DNA from: Symsagittifera roscoffensis
Taxonomy: Eukaryota > Xenacoelomorpha > Acoela > Convolutidae
DNA length: 64,000 bases
NCBI RefSeq assembly: GCF_963678635.1
Contig: NC_087070.1
Span: 26,098,007 to 26,162,006 of the forward strand
Reading direction: 5' to 3'
Position 1 is the first letter of the stretch; every line of letters begins with the position of its first letter. Shown in pieces: positions 1-12,298 of this stretch. A model generated the notes under the pieces. It saw only the letters and a list, made by a program, of their open reading frames with translations. It was not told where the DNA came from and did no database searches. Made by a program: the position numbers and the translations under genes.

Positions 1-1868
1 GGGCAGAACGGGTATCGTTAAAATTCACATTACATTATAGGAAATAAGTGTAAAATTGGATAAGCGATATCCCCCGGTTTTGAGAAACGTTTTTACTTGA
101 GCAGGCCTGGAGACAGGTCTACGGTTTTCTCTTGAGAGGTTTAGCACCCGGCGCTTAAGGTAACTTTAGGCTTAAGAAGGGGGGCTTAAAAGGGGGGAGG
201 TTAGAAGGGGGGCTAGTTAAGTTAGAAGTGAGCGGTTGTAAATTGTAAAAAGGGGGGAAATTAGAGTAACTAATTAGTCGACATCATTGATTTAGTTACA
301 TTAGTCATTTACACGCGTTGGTCATAGGAAGCGGATATCCAAAATTGGAATTAGGTTAAGGTAGGTACCCTGGTCGGATCGGTAGGGGGGAACGGACATA
401 GACAGTTTTTGTGATACCCCATAAGATCGCTAGCAGGGGGGAAGGAAACGCGTGGCAATTAGGTACCAGACATTTTTTCGATAGAAGGTAGACATTTGTC
501 ACCTTTGAATTTTAGGTGGGCTCATCTTTCCGTTTTTATTACTTTTTCTAGCTTGGATTTTTGTTGCATTTTGGTGAGGATTTGTGTTTAGTTTTTATAC
601 GAACAGGTGATCACAAGATACCTGCGCACAGGTTTTGGTCTCAAGTTGCTTGGAACATTGAAAGAGAGGTATTTAAAAAGAAATAAGAAAAAGGAGGGGC
701 AGCATTTGGCTTTTAAGAGAGGGTTTTTGGGAAAATTTTACTAGAGCTTGAGTGGTGGTACAAAGTACAGTGAATCAAGAAGTCCCCATAACGAAGAAGA
801 AAGAGGTCCCACCGCTCAGACACTTGTCAACAGTCTTGGGACAGTGCCAAAGAAGTCCTGGGACAGTGTTGGACCAGAACAGTCTTGATACAGTCTTGGG
901 ACAGTGGTCTTGGGACAGTGGTCTTGGGACAGTGGTCTTGGGACAGTGGTCTTGGGACAGTGGTCTTGGGACAGTGGTCTTGGGACAAGGGTCTTGGGAC
1001 AGGGTCTTGGGACAGTGGTCTTGGGACAGTGGTCCTGGGACAAGGGTCTTGGGACAGGGTCTTGGGACAGTGGTCTTGGGACAGTGGTCTTGGGACAGTG
1101 GTCTTGGGACAGGGTCTTGGGACAGTGGTCTTGGGACAGTGGTCTTGGGACAGTGGTCTTGGGACAAGGGTCTTGGGACAGGGTCTTGGGACAAGGGTCT
1201 TGGGACAGTGGTCTTGGGACAAGGGTCTTGGGACATGGTCTTGGGACAAGGGTCTTGGGACAGTGGTCTTGGGACAGTAGTCTTGGGACACTAGCCTTGG
1301 GATAGTAGTCTTGGGACAGTAGTCTTGGGACACTAGCCTTGGGACAGTAGTCTTGGGACACTAGCCTTGGGACACTAGCCTTGGGACAGTAGTCTTGGGA
1401 CGCTAGCCTTGGGACAGTAGTCTTGGGACACTAGCCTTGGGACACTAGCCTTGGGACAGTAGTCTTGGGACACTAGCCTTGGGATAGTACTCTCAGGACA
1501 AGGGTCTTGGGACACTGACGAAGTACTGGGACAGTACCGAACAGTCTTGGGACAGTAGAAAGAAGCCTGGGACGGTACAAAGAAGAGTAGGGACGGTAAC
1601 TGGAAGTCTAAGGACAGTATAAAAATTGAAGTAAAATTACAACAAGTTGTTTTAAGACAGAATTAAGACAGAACAAGACTAATTGGAACCCGGTACGGTT
1701 GGGACCACAAATAATGAAAGTTACTCGAAGATTTTAGAGAACTGGAACAAGGTTTTTATCACGTTGTATATTTTCTTTTAAGAATTTGTTTCCACCAAAT
1801 TTTTTATTCTTAGAATAGAATTGTGTATATAATAATATTGTAAATAAGAGCAATTGTAAATAGAAATA
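1..1868 (+). other. 5' leader (untranslated) of the plus-strand giant element
   Basis: There is no convincing coding sequence before the gag ORF at 1869. The first 700 bases are rich in G runs (repeated GGGGGG blocks between 175 and 440) and hold no recognisable gene. A minisatellite follows (830-1620), then an AT-rich 200 bases before gag. Open frames over the minisatellite exist on both strands only because the repeat contains no stop codons. The minus-strand copy has an equivalent long leader of about 3 kb, so a long untranslated repeat-rich leader is a feature of the family. Confidence 0.6.
830..1620 (+). repeat. G-rich minisatellite, 13-15 base unit (GTCTTGGGACAGTG)
   Basis: Dozens of tandem copies of GTCTTGGGACAGTG and its length variants (GTCTTGGGACAAGG, GTCTTGGGACAGG) run nearly perfectly from about 890 to 1290. 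From about 1290 to 1500 they alternate with GCCTTGGGACACTA, and they fade by about 1620. The array lies in the leader upstream of gag. Every unit has a GGG triplet on the sense strand of the element. Confidence 0.95.
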
Positions 1869-3917
1869 ATGAGACGGAGTAGGGTACCGGTGCTTGAAAA
1901 AAGGTCAAGTGGATCAAACACGAAATATAACTCGTCGCTGCGTGGAACGACATCAAGGGGCCCAGGCAAAACAAAAAATAACTTTTCAGTTAGCATGGTC
2001 CGCACGAGGAGTGGCACCGAGAGCAAGACGCGAGAAGATGCGAGGGAAAAACAGGTGGAGCCTACAATCGAAATCGACCTAGAGACACCAGACCAGAGCG
2101 TAGATGAACTGGAGAAAAAGACGACGGAGTCAACTCCAATGCCCAATGCAGAAGAACCAAACCCGAAACCCATAGAGTTCTCACCAATAGACAATGTGGA
2201 AGATGCAATAGGCAACACCGAAGAAACGGTGAAAGAAGACTCTCAAGTAAAAAAGACATCTTTTACAGAAAGGTTGGCGATGATGGTCGGAATAAAAACG
2301 AAAGAAAACATGACTGAAGAACTAAAAGCTGAAAGAGCACGAACATTTGGGACAGTGAGCACGAAGACGACAGAAGCCAATCCAAGAGAGGAACAAAATA
2401 AAGCAGAAGCTACGGCCGAAGACAGACCGACGGCTGACCATGAAGAGGCTACTATTGAGCTAGGTGACTTGATGGCAAAACTGAATCAGATCGACAAAAA
2501 ACTGAAGCACAGCGAAGAGGACAGAGAAGTGATAAGAAAAGAATTAAGATACAACAAACACGAGTATCTGGATAGTTATTTTAACCTGGCTAAGGCAACA
2601 GATGAGAGACTCAAGGAGATGTCAGATAAGGTAGAAGCCACCAATGAAGAACGAGATAAGAACATCAAAAAAGATATGCAACAGTTGAAAAACCGATATG
2701 ATGATGTCAACAGCCAATTAGGTAGCCTGGAAAAGAGAATGGACACAATGAGCAAAAATCAGGCCGAAAGTTCATGTGCAATACAGACGAAATTGGATGC
2801 AATCTTGAGAAATTCTACCTCACAAGAAAGACCGGCAGCGGATCGCACGCAAGGCACCAGAGTTGACTTTATGGAACCACAAAGGGGCAAACGACAATCA
2901 ACACCGTTGCCCTTAACCCGGGATACGGTGAGCATAGCACCAACAGCTGCTAAAACAATCATGAAGAATGGAACGTCAAGTACAACGACTGGCCCGGGGG
3001 ACTCAACAGCTAACAGTAACGCAGGTCCGGATGCTATGACATGGGCAAGCACTTGGGAGATGATGAACAGGACTCTAGAGGCCTTCGCCACGAGGAACAC
3101 TGACTCGAGCGATAGGAGGGACGGAAAATCAAGAAAAACTTTCAAGAAGCCAAAGGAATTCAAAGACGACTCCGATGGATGCATCGACACTTGGGTGGAA
3201 GTGATGAGATTACACCTAGAGCAAGAAAACCTAAATGATGAAAGACAAGCATGCACAGCCATACTCAGCAACTTAGAAGGCACGGCATTAAAATGCGTGG
3301 TCGCAAAGAAAGAAGAAGAACGCGACACCGCGGACAAGATCTTCGAGATATTGCTGAATCGATTCGGGTCAGGCATGAAGGGTCACCAAGCGATGATGCG
3401 ATTTGAAAAGAGAAGGCAGAGGGACGACGAGTCAATAGATCGGTTCCTAGATGATCTCGAGAGCTTGAGAAGAAGGAGTGACCCAGAGGAGTCGACAAAC
3501 AGAAGAAACTTTAGCATTGCCTCGAAGCTCATCGATGGGGTAAAAAGTGACGACCTAAGGACAATGTTAGCAACATACTACACATTGTCGAAAGACAGCG
3601 CACCAACCCCAGAAGAAATGAGACAGAAATCAAGGGAATACATGCTGATGAAGCCCAAGAAATACTCATATTCAGAAAACAGGAACACACAGGGGGGAGG
3701 CCAACCCCAGAGGTCATCATGGTACAAACCTAGAGATGATATGGACAAGCGCAGATCATGCGCGAACTGCGGGTCAGCGGACCACCACGTGGCTGACTGC
3801 ACAACATACAAACAAGGCATGAAGAGCCTAGGATACGCACCGGATGAGGAGGACATGAGCCAGATGGAGGAACACGAGTACTATAGTGGCTTAATCATCA
3901 AGATAGGCGCAAGATGA
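1869..3917 (+). pseudogene. gag region of giant element (matrix-like, capsid, first zinc knuckle), ends at in-frame TGA
   Basis: This is the N-terminal part of a Gag-Pol polyprotein that forms the particle core. A conserved M-V-x-T-R-S also occurs in the other copy and marks a likely true start at 1995, residue 43; the upstream ATG at 1869 is only the longest frame. Residues about 200-320 are highly charged and predicted coiled coil. Residues about 425-560 match the Ty3-type capsid region (DGCIDTWVEVM, then LNRFGSG and QAMMRFEKRRQR). A CCHC knuckle (CANCGSADHHVADC) lies at 3757-3798. The TGA at 3915-3917 falls exactly on the first Cys codon of the second knuckle; the other copy has Cys there and reads on, so this is a nonsense mutation and the frame continues at 3918. 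Confidence 0.85.
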
Positions 3918-6032
3918 CTCTTCTGTAACCAGGAGGGGCACTTCAGAATGGATTGTCCCTTGTTCTGGGAAGCGGTCAAGGACCAGAGTCACCCCAAACA
4001 TAAGTTGGCATTAGCGGCAGTGCAGAATCAGCGGAATAGACAAAACGAGATTGAATCTAGGAACTTAGGAGCACCAAGCACGGAATTGCCGACGAAAACA
4101 GTGAAAGCTGTAACACATGTTAATGGTGCGATAGAGTCCGCGGCCAGGAACTCGCTAGAGATAAACTATGAGAAAGCGGCAACGGAAGCAATTGCCAAAG
4201 TGAAACAGGATCTGGCTGCGAAAGAAATAGAGCAACGACTGAAGCTGGAGATCGAAAGACAGAATTTCAATGTGGCATTAACCGGATCAAACCCAACACC
4301 AGAGGCTGTACCAGGCTCAACAAAGACCGGGAATTCTAACACTGTAAAAATGGTGACGGGAAAGCCATTCGGCATATCGAAAATCGGGGCTAGAATAATG
4401 TCGATAATCACAGTGGGCGGCCACGAGGTAACCAGAAACTTGAGCGAACCGAGCGACCAGACAATAATGCACATTGACGTGTACGCAGATTACTTGAGTT
4501 GTATAAGCCCACAAACGACTTCTAGAGCGCTGAGAGCACTACTCACGAGAGGGGGCAGCAAGTCGGTCCGTGTTGACAACAGGTATACTGAAGCTTATGG
4601 TCCACACGAGGTGATGCTAAATATAGATGGAATAAACATCTATACCAAGACAATGATAACATGTGACGAAGACCTAATTGGGCAAATCTACGTAGGGAAA
4701 GAAGAGTTGAAAGTGAGATCGATTGGACACTGCGCTATGCTTGAAGAAGATGCGATGCACATCGGGACAGAGGCAGATGTGACAGGGCACGTGCTAGACA
4801 TAAGTGGCAAAAAGACTCAACTACGTGGGCTACTTGATACGGGAGCAGTCTTGAGCGTCATACCAATCGAAACTTGGGAGCGGATGGGCTTTGACAAAGG
4901 TGATTTGATAGACTCGAGAATACGGCTGTCAGCAGCTAACAAAGGGGCCCTTCGGGTGCTGGGCAGGACGCCGATAATAGCCCTCAACTTGGGGGAACGT
5001 AACCTGTGGATGAGCTTTATCGTGGTAGAAAACCTAGATGAATCTGACCAATTCATTTTGGACAGAGACTTCATCAGGAATTTCGACGTAACGATTGATC
5101 TAAATAACGCAATGTTCAGGATACGGAACCCGGATAGGAGGTACGCAATCAAACCGGTAAATTTAATAATGGCAAATGAAAACAAAGCACCGGTATTCTT
5201 GAGTAGGAGGGTGAGGCTAAAAGCGAATGAAGCTGCAATCGTAGGCTTGAGGATGAAAAATTACAATGAACTAAGTGACAACAAGCAAGTGTGTGTAGTT
5301 CCGAACCCTAATAGTCAAAGTGCTGCTGTTTTAGGAAGATCCTTCTCGATAACGAAGAGCGGCCTCTGCGTCAGTGTCTTGTTGAATACCCTTGATATAC
5401 CGATCACGATACAGAGAGGGAGGAAACTGGGATATGCTTTACCGGTTAAAACTCGATATGAAACGATCGAGAACTCAAAACAAAATGAAGTTGTTGATTG
5501 TCCCAATCATAGGGACAAAATTTGTATCTTGAGACGATTGCAGAAAATAAAAGATTCTTCAGGTCTTATTAAATCACTTAAGTCAGAAACGGATGATGGG
5601 CTGTCGAGCTGTTCGAACTTTCCAGAGCGACCCACACTAGATGAAATGCAAAATGAAAAACCGGTTCTGCCGGAGATTGAACATTTGAGGGGCAAACTGA
5701 AAGATGAACAGCTCGAAGCCATCAAGGACGTACTAGAGCGGAACGAGGAAGTTTTTTCGAGGCATAAGGCGGATATCGGGTGTTGTAATTTCGTTGAGCA
5801 TGAAATAGAACTTGAGGAAAACGCGGTACCACACAGGGAGGGGGCGAGGCGCATGACCCCACACAAATCGGACGCGTGTAGAAAAGAAATCGAGACGTTA
5901 CTAGAGTATGACATGATAGAACCATCCAAGTCACCGTGGGCGTGTGGAGTAGTGATGGCCAAAAAGAAAGGCGACCAGTTGAGGTTTTGTTGTGATTTTC
6001 GATACCTGAACTCCGTCACGGTGAAGGATTGA
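3918..6032 (+). pseudogene. pol, N-terminal part: second zinc knuckle, aspartic protease, start of reverse transcriptase
   Basis: This continues gag in the same frame after the TGA. The remaining second knuckle (CNQEGHFRMDC) comes first. A long variable linker (to about residue 130 from 3948) precedes the retropepsin-like protease, whose active-site LLDTGA is at 4833-4847, followed by a conserved hydrophobic block ending in ILDRDFIRNFD. The RT fingers begin near 5890 (EYDMIEPSKSPWACGVV). The frame stops at 6030-6032, where about 20 bases present in the other copy (between VTVKD and the SLSKLGDAKFF block) are missing. The sequence goes on in another frame. Confidence 0.85.
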
Positions 6033-7243
6033 TCAGAGCCTCTCGAAGTTAGGTGATGCAAAATTTTTTACGACTCTTGATTTAGGCTCGGCCTTTTGGC
6101 AAGTACCACTAAGGAAGCAGGACAGGGACAAGACAGGGGTTGCCTGCGAGTTGGGTCTGTTTCAATGGAAACGGATGCCATTTGGACTTTGCAATGCCAT
6201 CAGCCACGTTTCAGCGATTGATGGCACACGCGCTGATAGGCGTAACGAAGAAGTATGGCAACCTGGTAATGTGCTACGTGGATGACGTGGTAATAGCGAC
6301 GCCAACACTGGAAGACCACATTGAGAGACTTGGCGAAGTGTTTGCATGCATGAAGAGGTCGGGGCTAAAGTGTAAACCATCAAAGTGCGAGATACTCAAG
6401 GACTCAATAAAATACTTGGGCAGGATGGTAGACAAGCACGGCATCAGACCTGATACGGACGCCGTGGAAGCACTCCTGACCTGGAAATCACCGAAGACGG
6501 AGCACCAGTTGATGAGCTTCCTGGGTTTCGCTAACTATTATAGAGAGTTCATCAAAGGCTATGCAGACAAGGTATACCCGATGCAACAATTAATGAGACA
6601 CAAGGGCAAGAAGTTCACGTGGAACAACGCAGCAGAAGAGTCATTCCAGAGAATAAAGAAAGAGCTATGTGAGGCACCAGTACTGGGTATGCCGACTGAG
6701 AAAGGGATGTACGTGCTGGACACGGATGCGTCGGTAGTCGCGATTTCTGGGATTCTCCACCAAGAACAAGAATGGAATGGGAAGACAGTCTTGAGACCAA
6801 TAGCGTACGGGAGCAAAGTCCTGAGTGACACGGAAATGAAGTACGGAGCACCAAAAGCAGAGATGTTCGCGGTGGTTACCTTTGTCGAGAAATACAGGGC
6901 ATACCTGAGCAGTGAGCCATTCAAGTTGCGAGTCGACAATCGAGCACTGAGCTGGCTGAAAACGTACTCAATGGACCAAAGTTACATTGGGAGGTGGATA
7001 GTTCGCCTGGACGGATACAACATGATAATTGAGCATAGAACGCAAGATAAACATCAGAATGCCGACAGCTTGAGTAAGAAGACGGAGTTCTATGAGAGAC
7101 AAGAGCAAAGAGAAGCAAACAGACCTGAAATCAAAGATGGCTTCTCATTCATGGACAAGGAAACGTACGACAGTCTTCCACTCACGAGATGGCTGGACAA
7201 GTCAGGCAAACCGATAGAAGATCATCCTGAATTGCCTAAATAG
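6033..7243 (+). pseudogene. pol, middle part: reverse transcriptase palm/thumb and RNase H
   Basis: From 6038 the RT reads in a shifted frame through FFTTLDLGSAFWQVP and MPFGLCNA. A single extra base near 6198 then moves it into the frame that is open from 6140 to 7243. The catalytic YVDDVV is at 6276-6293. Ty3-type RNase H follows, with its DTDAS at 6720-6734, then KAEMFAVV and KLRVDN, ending near 7080 (ADSLSKK). This order and spacing is typical of Ty3/gypsy Pol. The TAG at 7241-7243 is in frame with the integrase segment that follows and is read through in the other copy. The region is therefore broken by a deletion, an insertion and a nonsense codon. Confidence 0.85.
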
Positions 7244-10200
7244 CCTCCAGAGAAGACCATCTTGAAGAAGAGCAAGAGGATTCCGATTGAGATTATACTC
7301 AAGTCGAAGATCGTGAAGGAGACGCTCAAGGCAAAAGGCTATGATCTTAACCAGGTGGAAGCAGGAACTGCACAGATAGATGATGACTTAATGAGGTTGC
7401 TCGAGAAACTATCAGATGATAAGCCCGTGATCCAAGAGAAGGGTCAAGAGGAACCGGAAGTCACTATACTTCGGAGAAAAGAGACAGTGAACGATACTGA
7501 CTCATCAAGAGGAAGCGTCACTGACAGCAAAGATGTCGTGCGGTCACTAGTTGACAAAATCCCCGAAAACATTCTGGAGCAGACCAAGGTTAGGAAAAAG
7601 AAAGTGACGTTCAAAGAAGATACTGAACACCTGGGACTAGGTCAAGAGTCCGGGGAGTGTTCCAGGTTCACGGAAGAAGGAACCAGAGAAGGAAAATTGT
7701 CCGGGGAGCGTGAAGGATGGGATGAAGACTCGGATGAGAGCAGCGAAAACCAAGACAGTCTGTGCATGATATTGGCGGAAGAGAAGACAAGGCACCACGA
7801 CAGGGAGTTACAGACGGATCCATCTTCAGGAACATACAACATGGACATACAGGAGATGCGAGGTGGTGAGGAACTTGAGAAAATTGCGGTTGCAAGGAAA
7901 CCATTCAGGGAACTATCATGCATCTCAAACATCAGAACGAATCTGGTGCCAGAAGATGATATGAAAATCGTGAAAAGGATGATATGTGTGAAACTGAGTG
8001 ATGACATCCACAACCCTGGTGAGATGAATGGACAGATCATGGCGCTAAAGGAGCATGTTAAGGCGAGATATAGGCTGTCAGACCTAATAAGAGCCCAGAA
8101 GAATGACAAAATGACAAGTAACCTCTCCAAATGGATCCTGTCGGGGTTCAAGGAGAAGGGGGAACTTGAGGAAGACAGCTACAAGATCTTGAGCCAGTTC
8201 TACAAAGAAAAGAAAGACTTACTTTATCACACAGCTGATGGGGTGGTAGCGTGCAAGAGGAGAGATGAGGAAAAGATATTACACAAACACAATCTCATCA
8301 TACTACCACAATTGTACCAGACGGAGGTGCTCTTTAGATCACACGACCAGATGGGCCACCAGGGGATAGACAAAGTACAACAAAGGATACTTCACAGGTT
8401 TGATTGGCCAGGAATGAGAAAAGCTTGCGAGAGATGGGTGAATGCCTGCCTGGCATGTCTCCAGGTAAAAGACCCAAGGAAGATGAAGTTTCCCCCCAAG
8501 TCCGTTGAGAGCTCAGAGTTCAATGAAGTGGTGCAGATAGACCATCAAAAAATCTGCATGACAGAGTCGGGATATAACCAGATACTGGTTATAATAGATC
8601 ACTTCACAAAGTTGGCGGAAGCGGTTCCGTGCCAGACAGCCTCGGCCGAAGAGACATGTGATCATTTGATAACGCATTGGATATCGCGGTATGGTTGTCC
8701 AATGACTTTCCAGTCGGACAATGGCAAAGCTTTCGTGGGGGACTTGACAAAAGAATTGATGAAGAGATCGCACATTGCTCAAGCACACTCGACGACCTAT
8801 CATCCACAGACCAATGGGTTGGTAGAGAGACAGAACAGGACACTGGTCAACATGTTAAGGGTGTACTGCTCAAGATACATGACGGATTGGGACAAATACC
8901 TGCCACAGGTAGTAGGAGCCTACAACAGTACACAGCACTCAACGACGGGCATCAGTCCTTTCATGATGTTGACGGGCAGGGAGATAGCAATGCCTCTGAC
9001 ATTCTTTTACCCGGAATACGAAGGGAAAAGGACGTCGCCTCAGGCATACGTGAAAGAAGCGATCAAAAGACAACAGGAGTTGAACGAGCTATGCAGGAGG
9101 AACACGGCGCAAGCGCAAATGAGGCAACGCAGGAAATATGACGAAAAAATATTACGAGCAAAGCCATATGAAGTGGGCCAATACGTGTGGGTCTTCCAAA
9201 ATGTCATACCGCCCAAGGGAACAAAGAAACTACTCAAGAAGTGGAGGGGACCATTCATGATAACGGAGGTTCATCAACAAGGACGGTTCTATCGCTTGAG
9301 TACTGGGCGAGCGGCACATTATGAAAATCTGAAGCCTCACGTCCCGTCCCCAGAGGATTGGTGCATACCGAAGGACATGGAGGGTCTTGAGTACCTGGTG
9401 GTAGAGCCAGCGTGTGAAGTGAATGAAAAAGGCACCAGAGAGAAAAATGATGGTATTGAGAACTTGAGTTTGGACGACAACGAAAAGATAGGAGGGGAGT
9501 CTGATGCAGGATCATTTGTAGAAGAAGACTGGAACGACCCGGAGCAAGATGAGGTGCCGAAGTGGATGGAGCCGGATCGACCAACACCACCGGAAACCAG
9601 GACTGGCAATCGTAAACGCACCGGCATGAGGTACAACAGGTACGGGGATGACTTCTTGATCGATAAGATACAGCCAGACAAATTGGGCGAGGAACTACTG
9701 AGCGCAGGCGAACTGGAAGCCGGAGAGGAATGGCAGGTCATTGACGATGGTGGACACTATCCGCAGGAAGACCACTCGACGCCGGAATTAGAGACGGATC
9801 TCGAGCAGAGTGAGATAGAGAGGAGGGAGAACACGAACTTGAGGATACTAGAGTGGATGCGCGATGTCAAAGACGAGAGCCACGAAGGACAAAGCATTCA
9901 ACAAGTCGATGTATCAGCGGCAAATTACATGAAGAGAGAGGACCCTCTTTTCGGATGGACGGCAACAGACAGGCCACTGGACATTCCTCAGGACAATTCA
10001 GACCCGACAACATCGACGGGGACGTCGATAAATATTTTTGTCCGGGGAGTGGGGGTAGGACTTACCCACACCGAAAATTTGATGATAAAGAAGCTCAAGG
10101 AAGAGAGAGAAACAAGCGAATTGGAACTGGAAGAAGAACAGCCGGAGCCTACCATAGGTCGGGATTTCAAAACGAAATTTGAAATACCCAATGAGTACTC

Positions 10201-10654
10201 GGAGAACATCATGATAACGGATAGTGACTTCATCCTGTCAAACAGGACTAGCGCGATCTGCATCACGGCGGACATGAGTTTCAAATCAAGATTGGAAGCT
10301 GACTTCAGAAGAGAGTACCAGAACGTGGAGTTTCTGTTCAGACAGAGACCAGGACTAGGAGGGATGGCAGCGCTTCCACCATCAGAAGCACAAGTCCCGG
10401 GCAAATATCTGTGCTTCCTAGTGACGAGGGTCAATGACAGGAACACAATTGATCCCGATTACGTGATGTTGGCACTAACAAGACTACGAGACTTCATGAC
10501 TGAAAGAGGAATAACGGAGGTCTCAATGCCGGTGTATGACCCAAACAGGGGCAAACTGAGCTCGAGGGAAATGTACGCTATCCTACATGTAGTCTTTGCG
10601 GAAACTGAGATAATGGTGTATCTGCACAAAAAATACTACTTGAGCATCGCCTGA
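7244..10654 (+). pseudogene. pol, C-terminal part: integrase, GPY/F module and macro-like domain
   Basis: The frame is open from 7244 to the TGA at 10652-10654 and the domains look intact. About 270 acidic, poorly conserved residues come first, including the SGE-type repeats noted under findings. The integrase follows: an H-H-C-C zinc-binding region (HDQMGHQGIDKV to ACLACLQVK, about 8341-8470), then the D,D35E core with D in VVQIDHQ (about 8539), D in QSDNGKAF (about 8716) and E in GLVERQNR (about 8826). A GPY/F-type module (WRGPFMITEVH) lies near 9243. Instead of ending there, the protein runs on through a roughly 300-residue acidic linker into a well conserved C-terminal block (about 10215-10650). 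That block has the strand-helix pattern of OARD1/TARG1-like macro domains: GGMAALP, YLCFLVTR, a helix, EVSMPVYDPNRG, then EIMVYLHKK. The macro assignment is by pattern only. Confidence 0.85.
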
Positions 10655-11157
10655 GTTGGGGACACGGGGGTCTCGAGTTGGGTGTGAGGGAGGAGTCTTG
10701 AGTTAGGTACTGGGGTGCGGCACAGGTAAAGGGATCTTAAGACGTGATTGGCATGACAATTAAATTTTAAAAAGAATTAACGGTGCTAAAACATAAAATG
10801 AATCTGCATGCTTTTAAGGAAATTCCAATTGAATCGTTTTAAATAGAATGAAAATGATAATATTTTAACCATACTGGTAAAAGGGGGGGGGGTTTCTAGG
10901 TTAGGAGCATGACATGTTAGGTCTTAATGTGGTTTCTGTTTTCAGATCAAGTTTGAAAAACAAAGTTGAAAATCCAACTACACTCAAGCGAGAGACAGAA
11001 AGAGAAATCTTGATTGAACTCGCGATAATTGACACCTACAGCAAGTGTTTGCAAGGGAACATTTCTAGAGAATTCTTGAGTTGGGTAATACTTGAGTCGG
11101 TAAGGTAATTCTTGAGCTGGTTAACATATATCTGTATACATCCCGAAGTCACAAAGA
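10655..11157 (+). promoter_or_regulatory. Gap between pol and ORF2 with candidate 3' splice site
   Basis: There are no open frames of note. A pyrimidine-rich stretch ends in TTTCTGTTTTCAG at 10933-10945, followed by ATC. The minus-strand copy has a matching site in the equivalent gap (TTCCTTTTCTAG then ATC). A short unsupported frame (10914-11108) crosses it and is not a gene. The likely role is the acceptor for a spliced subgenomic RNA that brings ORF2 near the 5' end. A G run lies at about 10885-10892. Confidence 0.5.
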
Positions 11158-12291
11158 ATGGCAGACAGATTCTGGAAATCCATGCCCGCGGCCCTGAAGA
11201 AGCCTACTCTTGATGAGCTGTACAGACGCCTGAGGGACCTGGACTATACCCAGATAGACGAGAGAATGGCGGTAATGCTGAATGCCATCCTCCAGTTGGA
11301 AGACCAGGGTGAATGCAGGGAGTCTGCGACGGAGGCTGTCTTGATGATCGGCTACACCACCGAGGGTATATCAAACCAAGAACAGACCAGATGGTTGTCC
11401 TGGAATGTGGATGGAGGAGTAAGGGGCTTTGACTTGGCAAGGAATCCTGGCCTGAGTAACAAAACCGAATATGGCGCAGGGGAATTCCCACTAACAACTA
11501 GGCCAACAGCAAGATCTACAGGCCAAAGCTCGAGTAAGGTGCTATCGATGACGCGAGCACAACAGACGACCGAGGCATACCCGGATCTTGGTGTTCTAAA
11601 GAAAGAGCTCGAGAAGACGCAGAAGGAAGGGAATAAGGCGAACCTCGATCGGGATCAGGCAAAGCTGGATCGGGAGAAGGTTCAGCTGGAAAGGGACCAG
11701 GCGGTCAACGAGCGAGATCAGACACTGAGGTTGCTTGAGAAGCTAAAGGCTGAACATCAGCAGGAGCTAAGGGTGCGGGAGAATGCCGCGAATTGTGAAC
11801 AACTGAAGTCGGAGTTGGAGAGAATAGAACAACGACAACGCGAACTTGACGCACAGAAGGGAGCCAGGCCGAAGGAGCGAGTGGTTACCAGCTCGAGACC
11901 AGAGTCACGCATGAAGGTGGATGAAGTCCCCAGAGCAAGAGCACGGTTCAACCTTGACCGCGAGGCCCGGGAACACATGAGTGAAGGGTTGGAAGTCTGG
12001 ATACCGAATGACGCAACGTCTTCCTTGCGTAGCCTAGAGACGCAACCCGTACGCCCGCTGATGGATGTGGTGCTGCCGGGATATACCCCAACCTCGACCT
12101 CGAGTGACAGTCAGGTGAGCGGCGGCTCATCGCGTCTGAAAGAGCTGGGCGAGAAATTACGGCAGAAAAGTCGTGAAAGTTCGGCAAGACCGGAGCTTCC
12201 CCCGACTTGGAGGGAACAGCCGGTCAGGAGCGTCGTGATCTCGAGTTATAAGAAAATACAGAGAAGAGGTACCACAGGCCGAATCGGCTAG
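11158..12291 (+). pseudogene. ORF2 segment 1: N-terminal domain and long coiled coil
   Basis: This is the start of the second polyprotein. The ATG at 11158 sits in a good context (AAGAATGG) and agrees with the start of ORF2 in the other copy. Residues 1-100 form a small helical domain conserved between copies (ELYRRL ... AVMLNAILQLED ... AVLMIGY; the other copy has AIYRRL, VVMLLTALINIL and EILLMAAYG). Residues about 145-245 are a strongly charged heptad-type coiled coil full of Asp/Arg/Gln/Lys. The remainder is low complexity. The frame ends at a TAG at 12289-12291 and resumes in another frame, so a frameshift lies just before the esterase domain. There is no signal peptide, so it is not an ordinary envelope protein. 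Confidence 0.75.
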
Positions 12292-12298
12292 ATTGTAG

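Noticed and set aside
752-1361. Long open frames on both strands over the minisatellite (repeats of LGQ/WDS and SQDPCPK peptides)
   Set aside because: They arise only because the 14-base repeat lacks stops in several frames; they overlap each other on opposite strands and lie in an untranslated leader.
3915-3917. Programmed read-through at the gag TGA
   Set aside because: The codon is Cys in the other copy and falls within a zinc knuckle, so it is better explained as a mutation.
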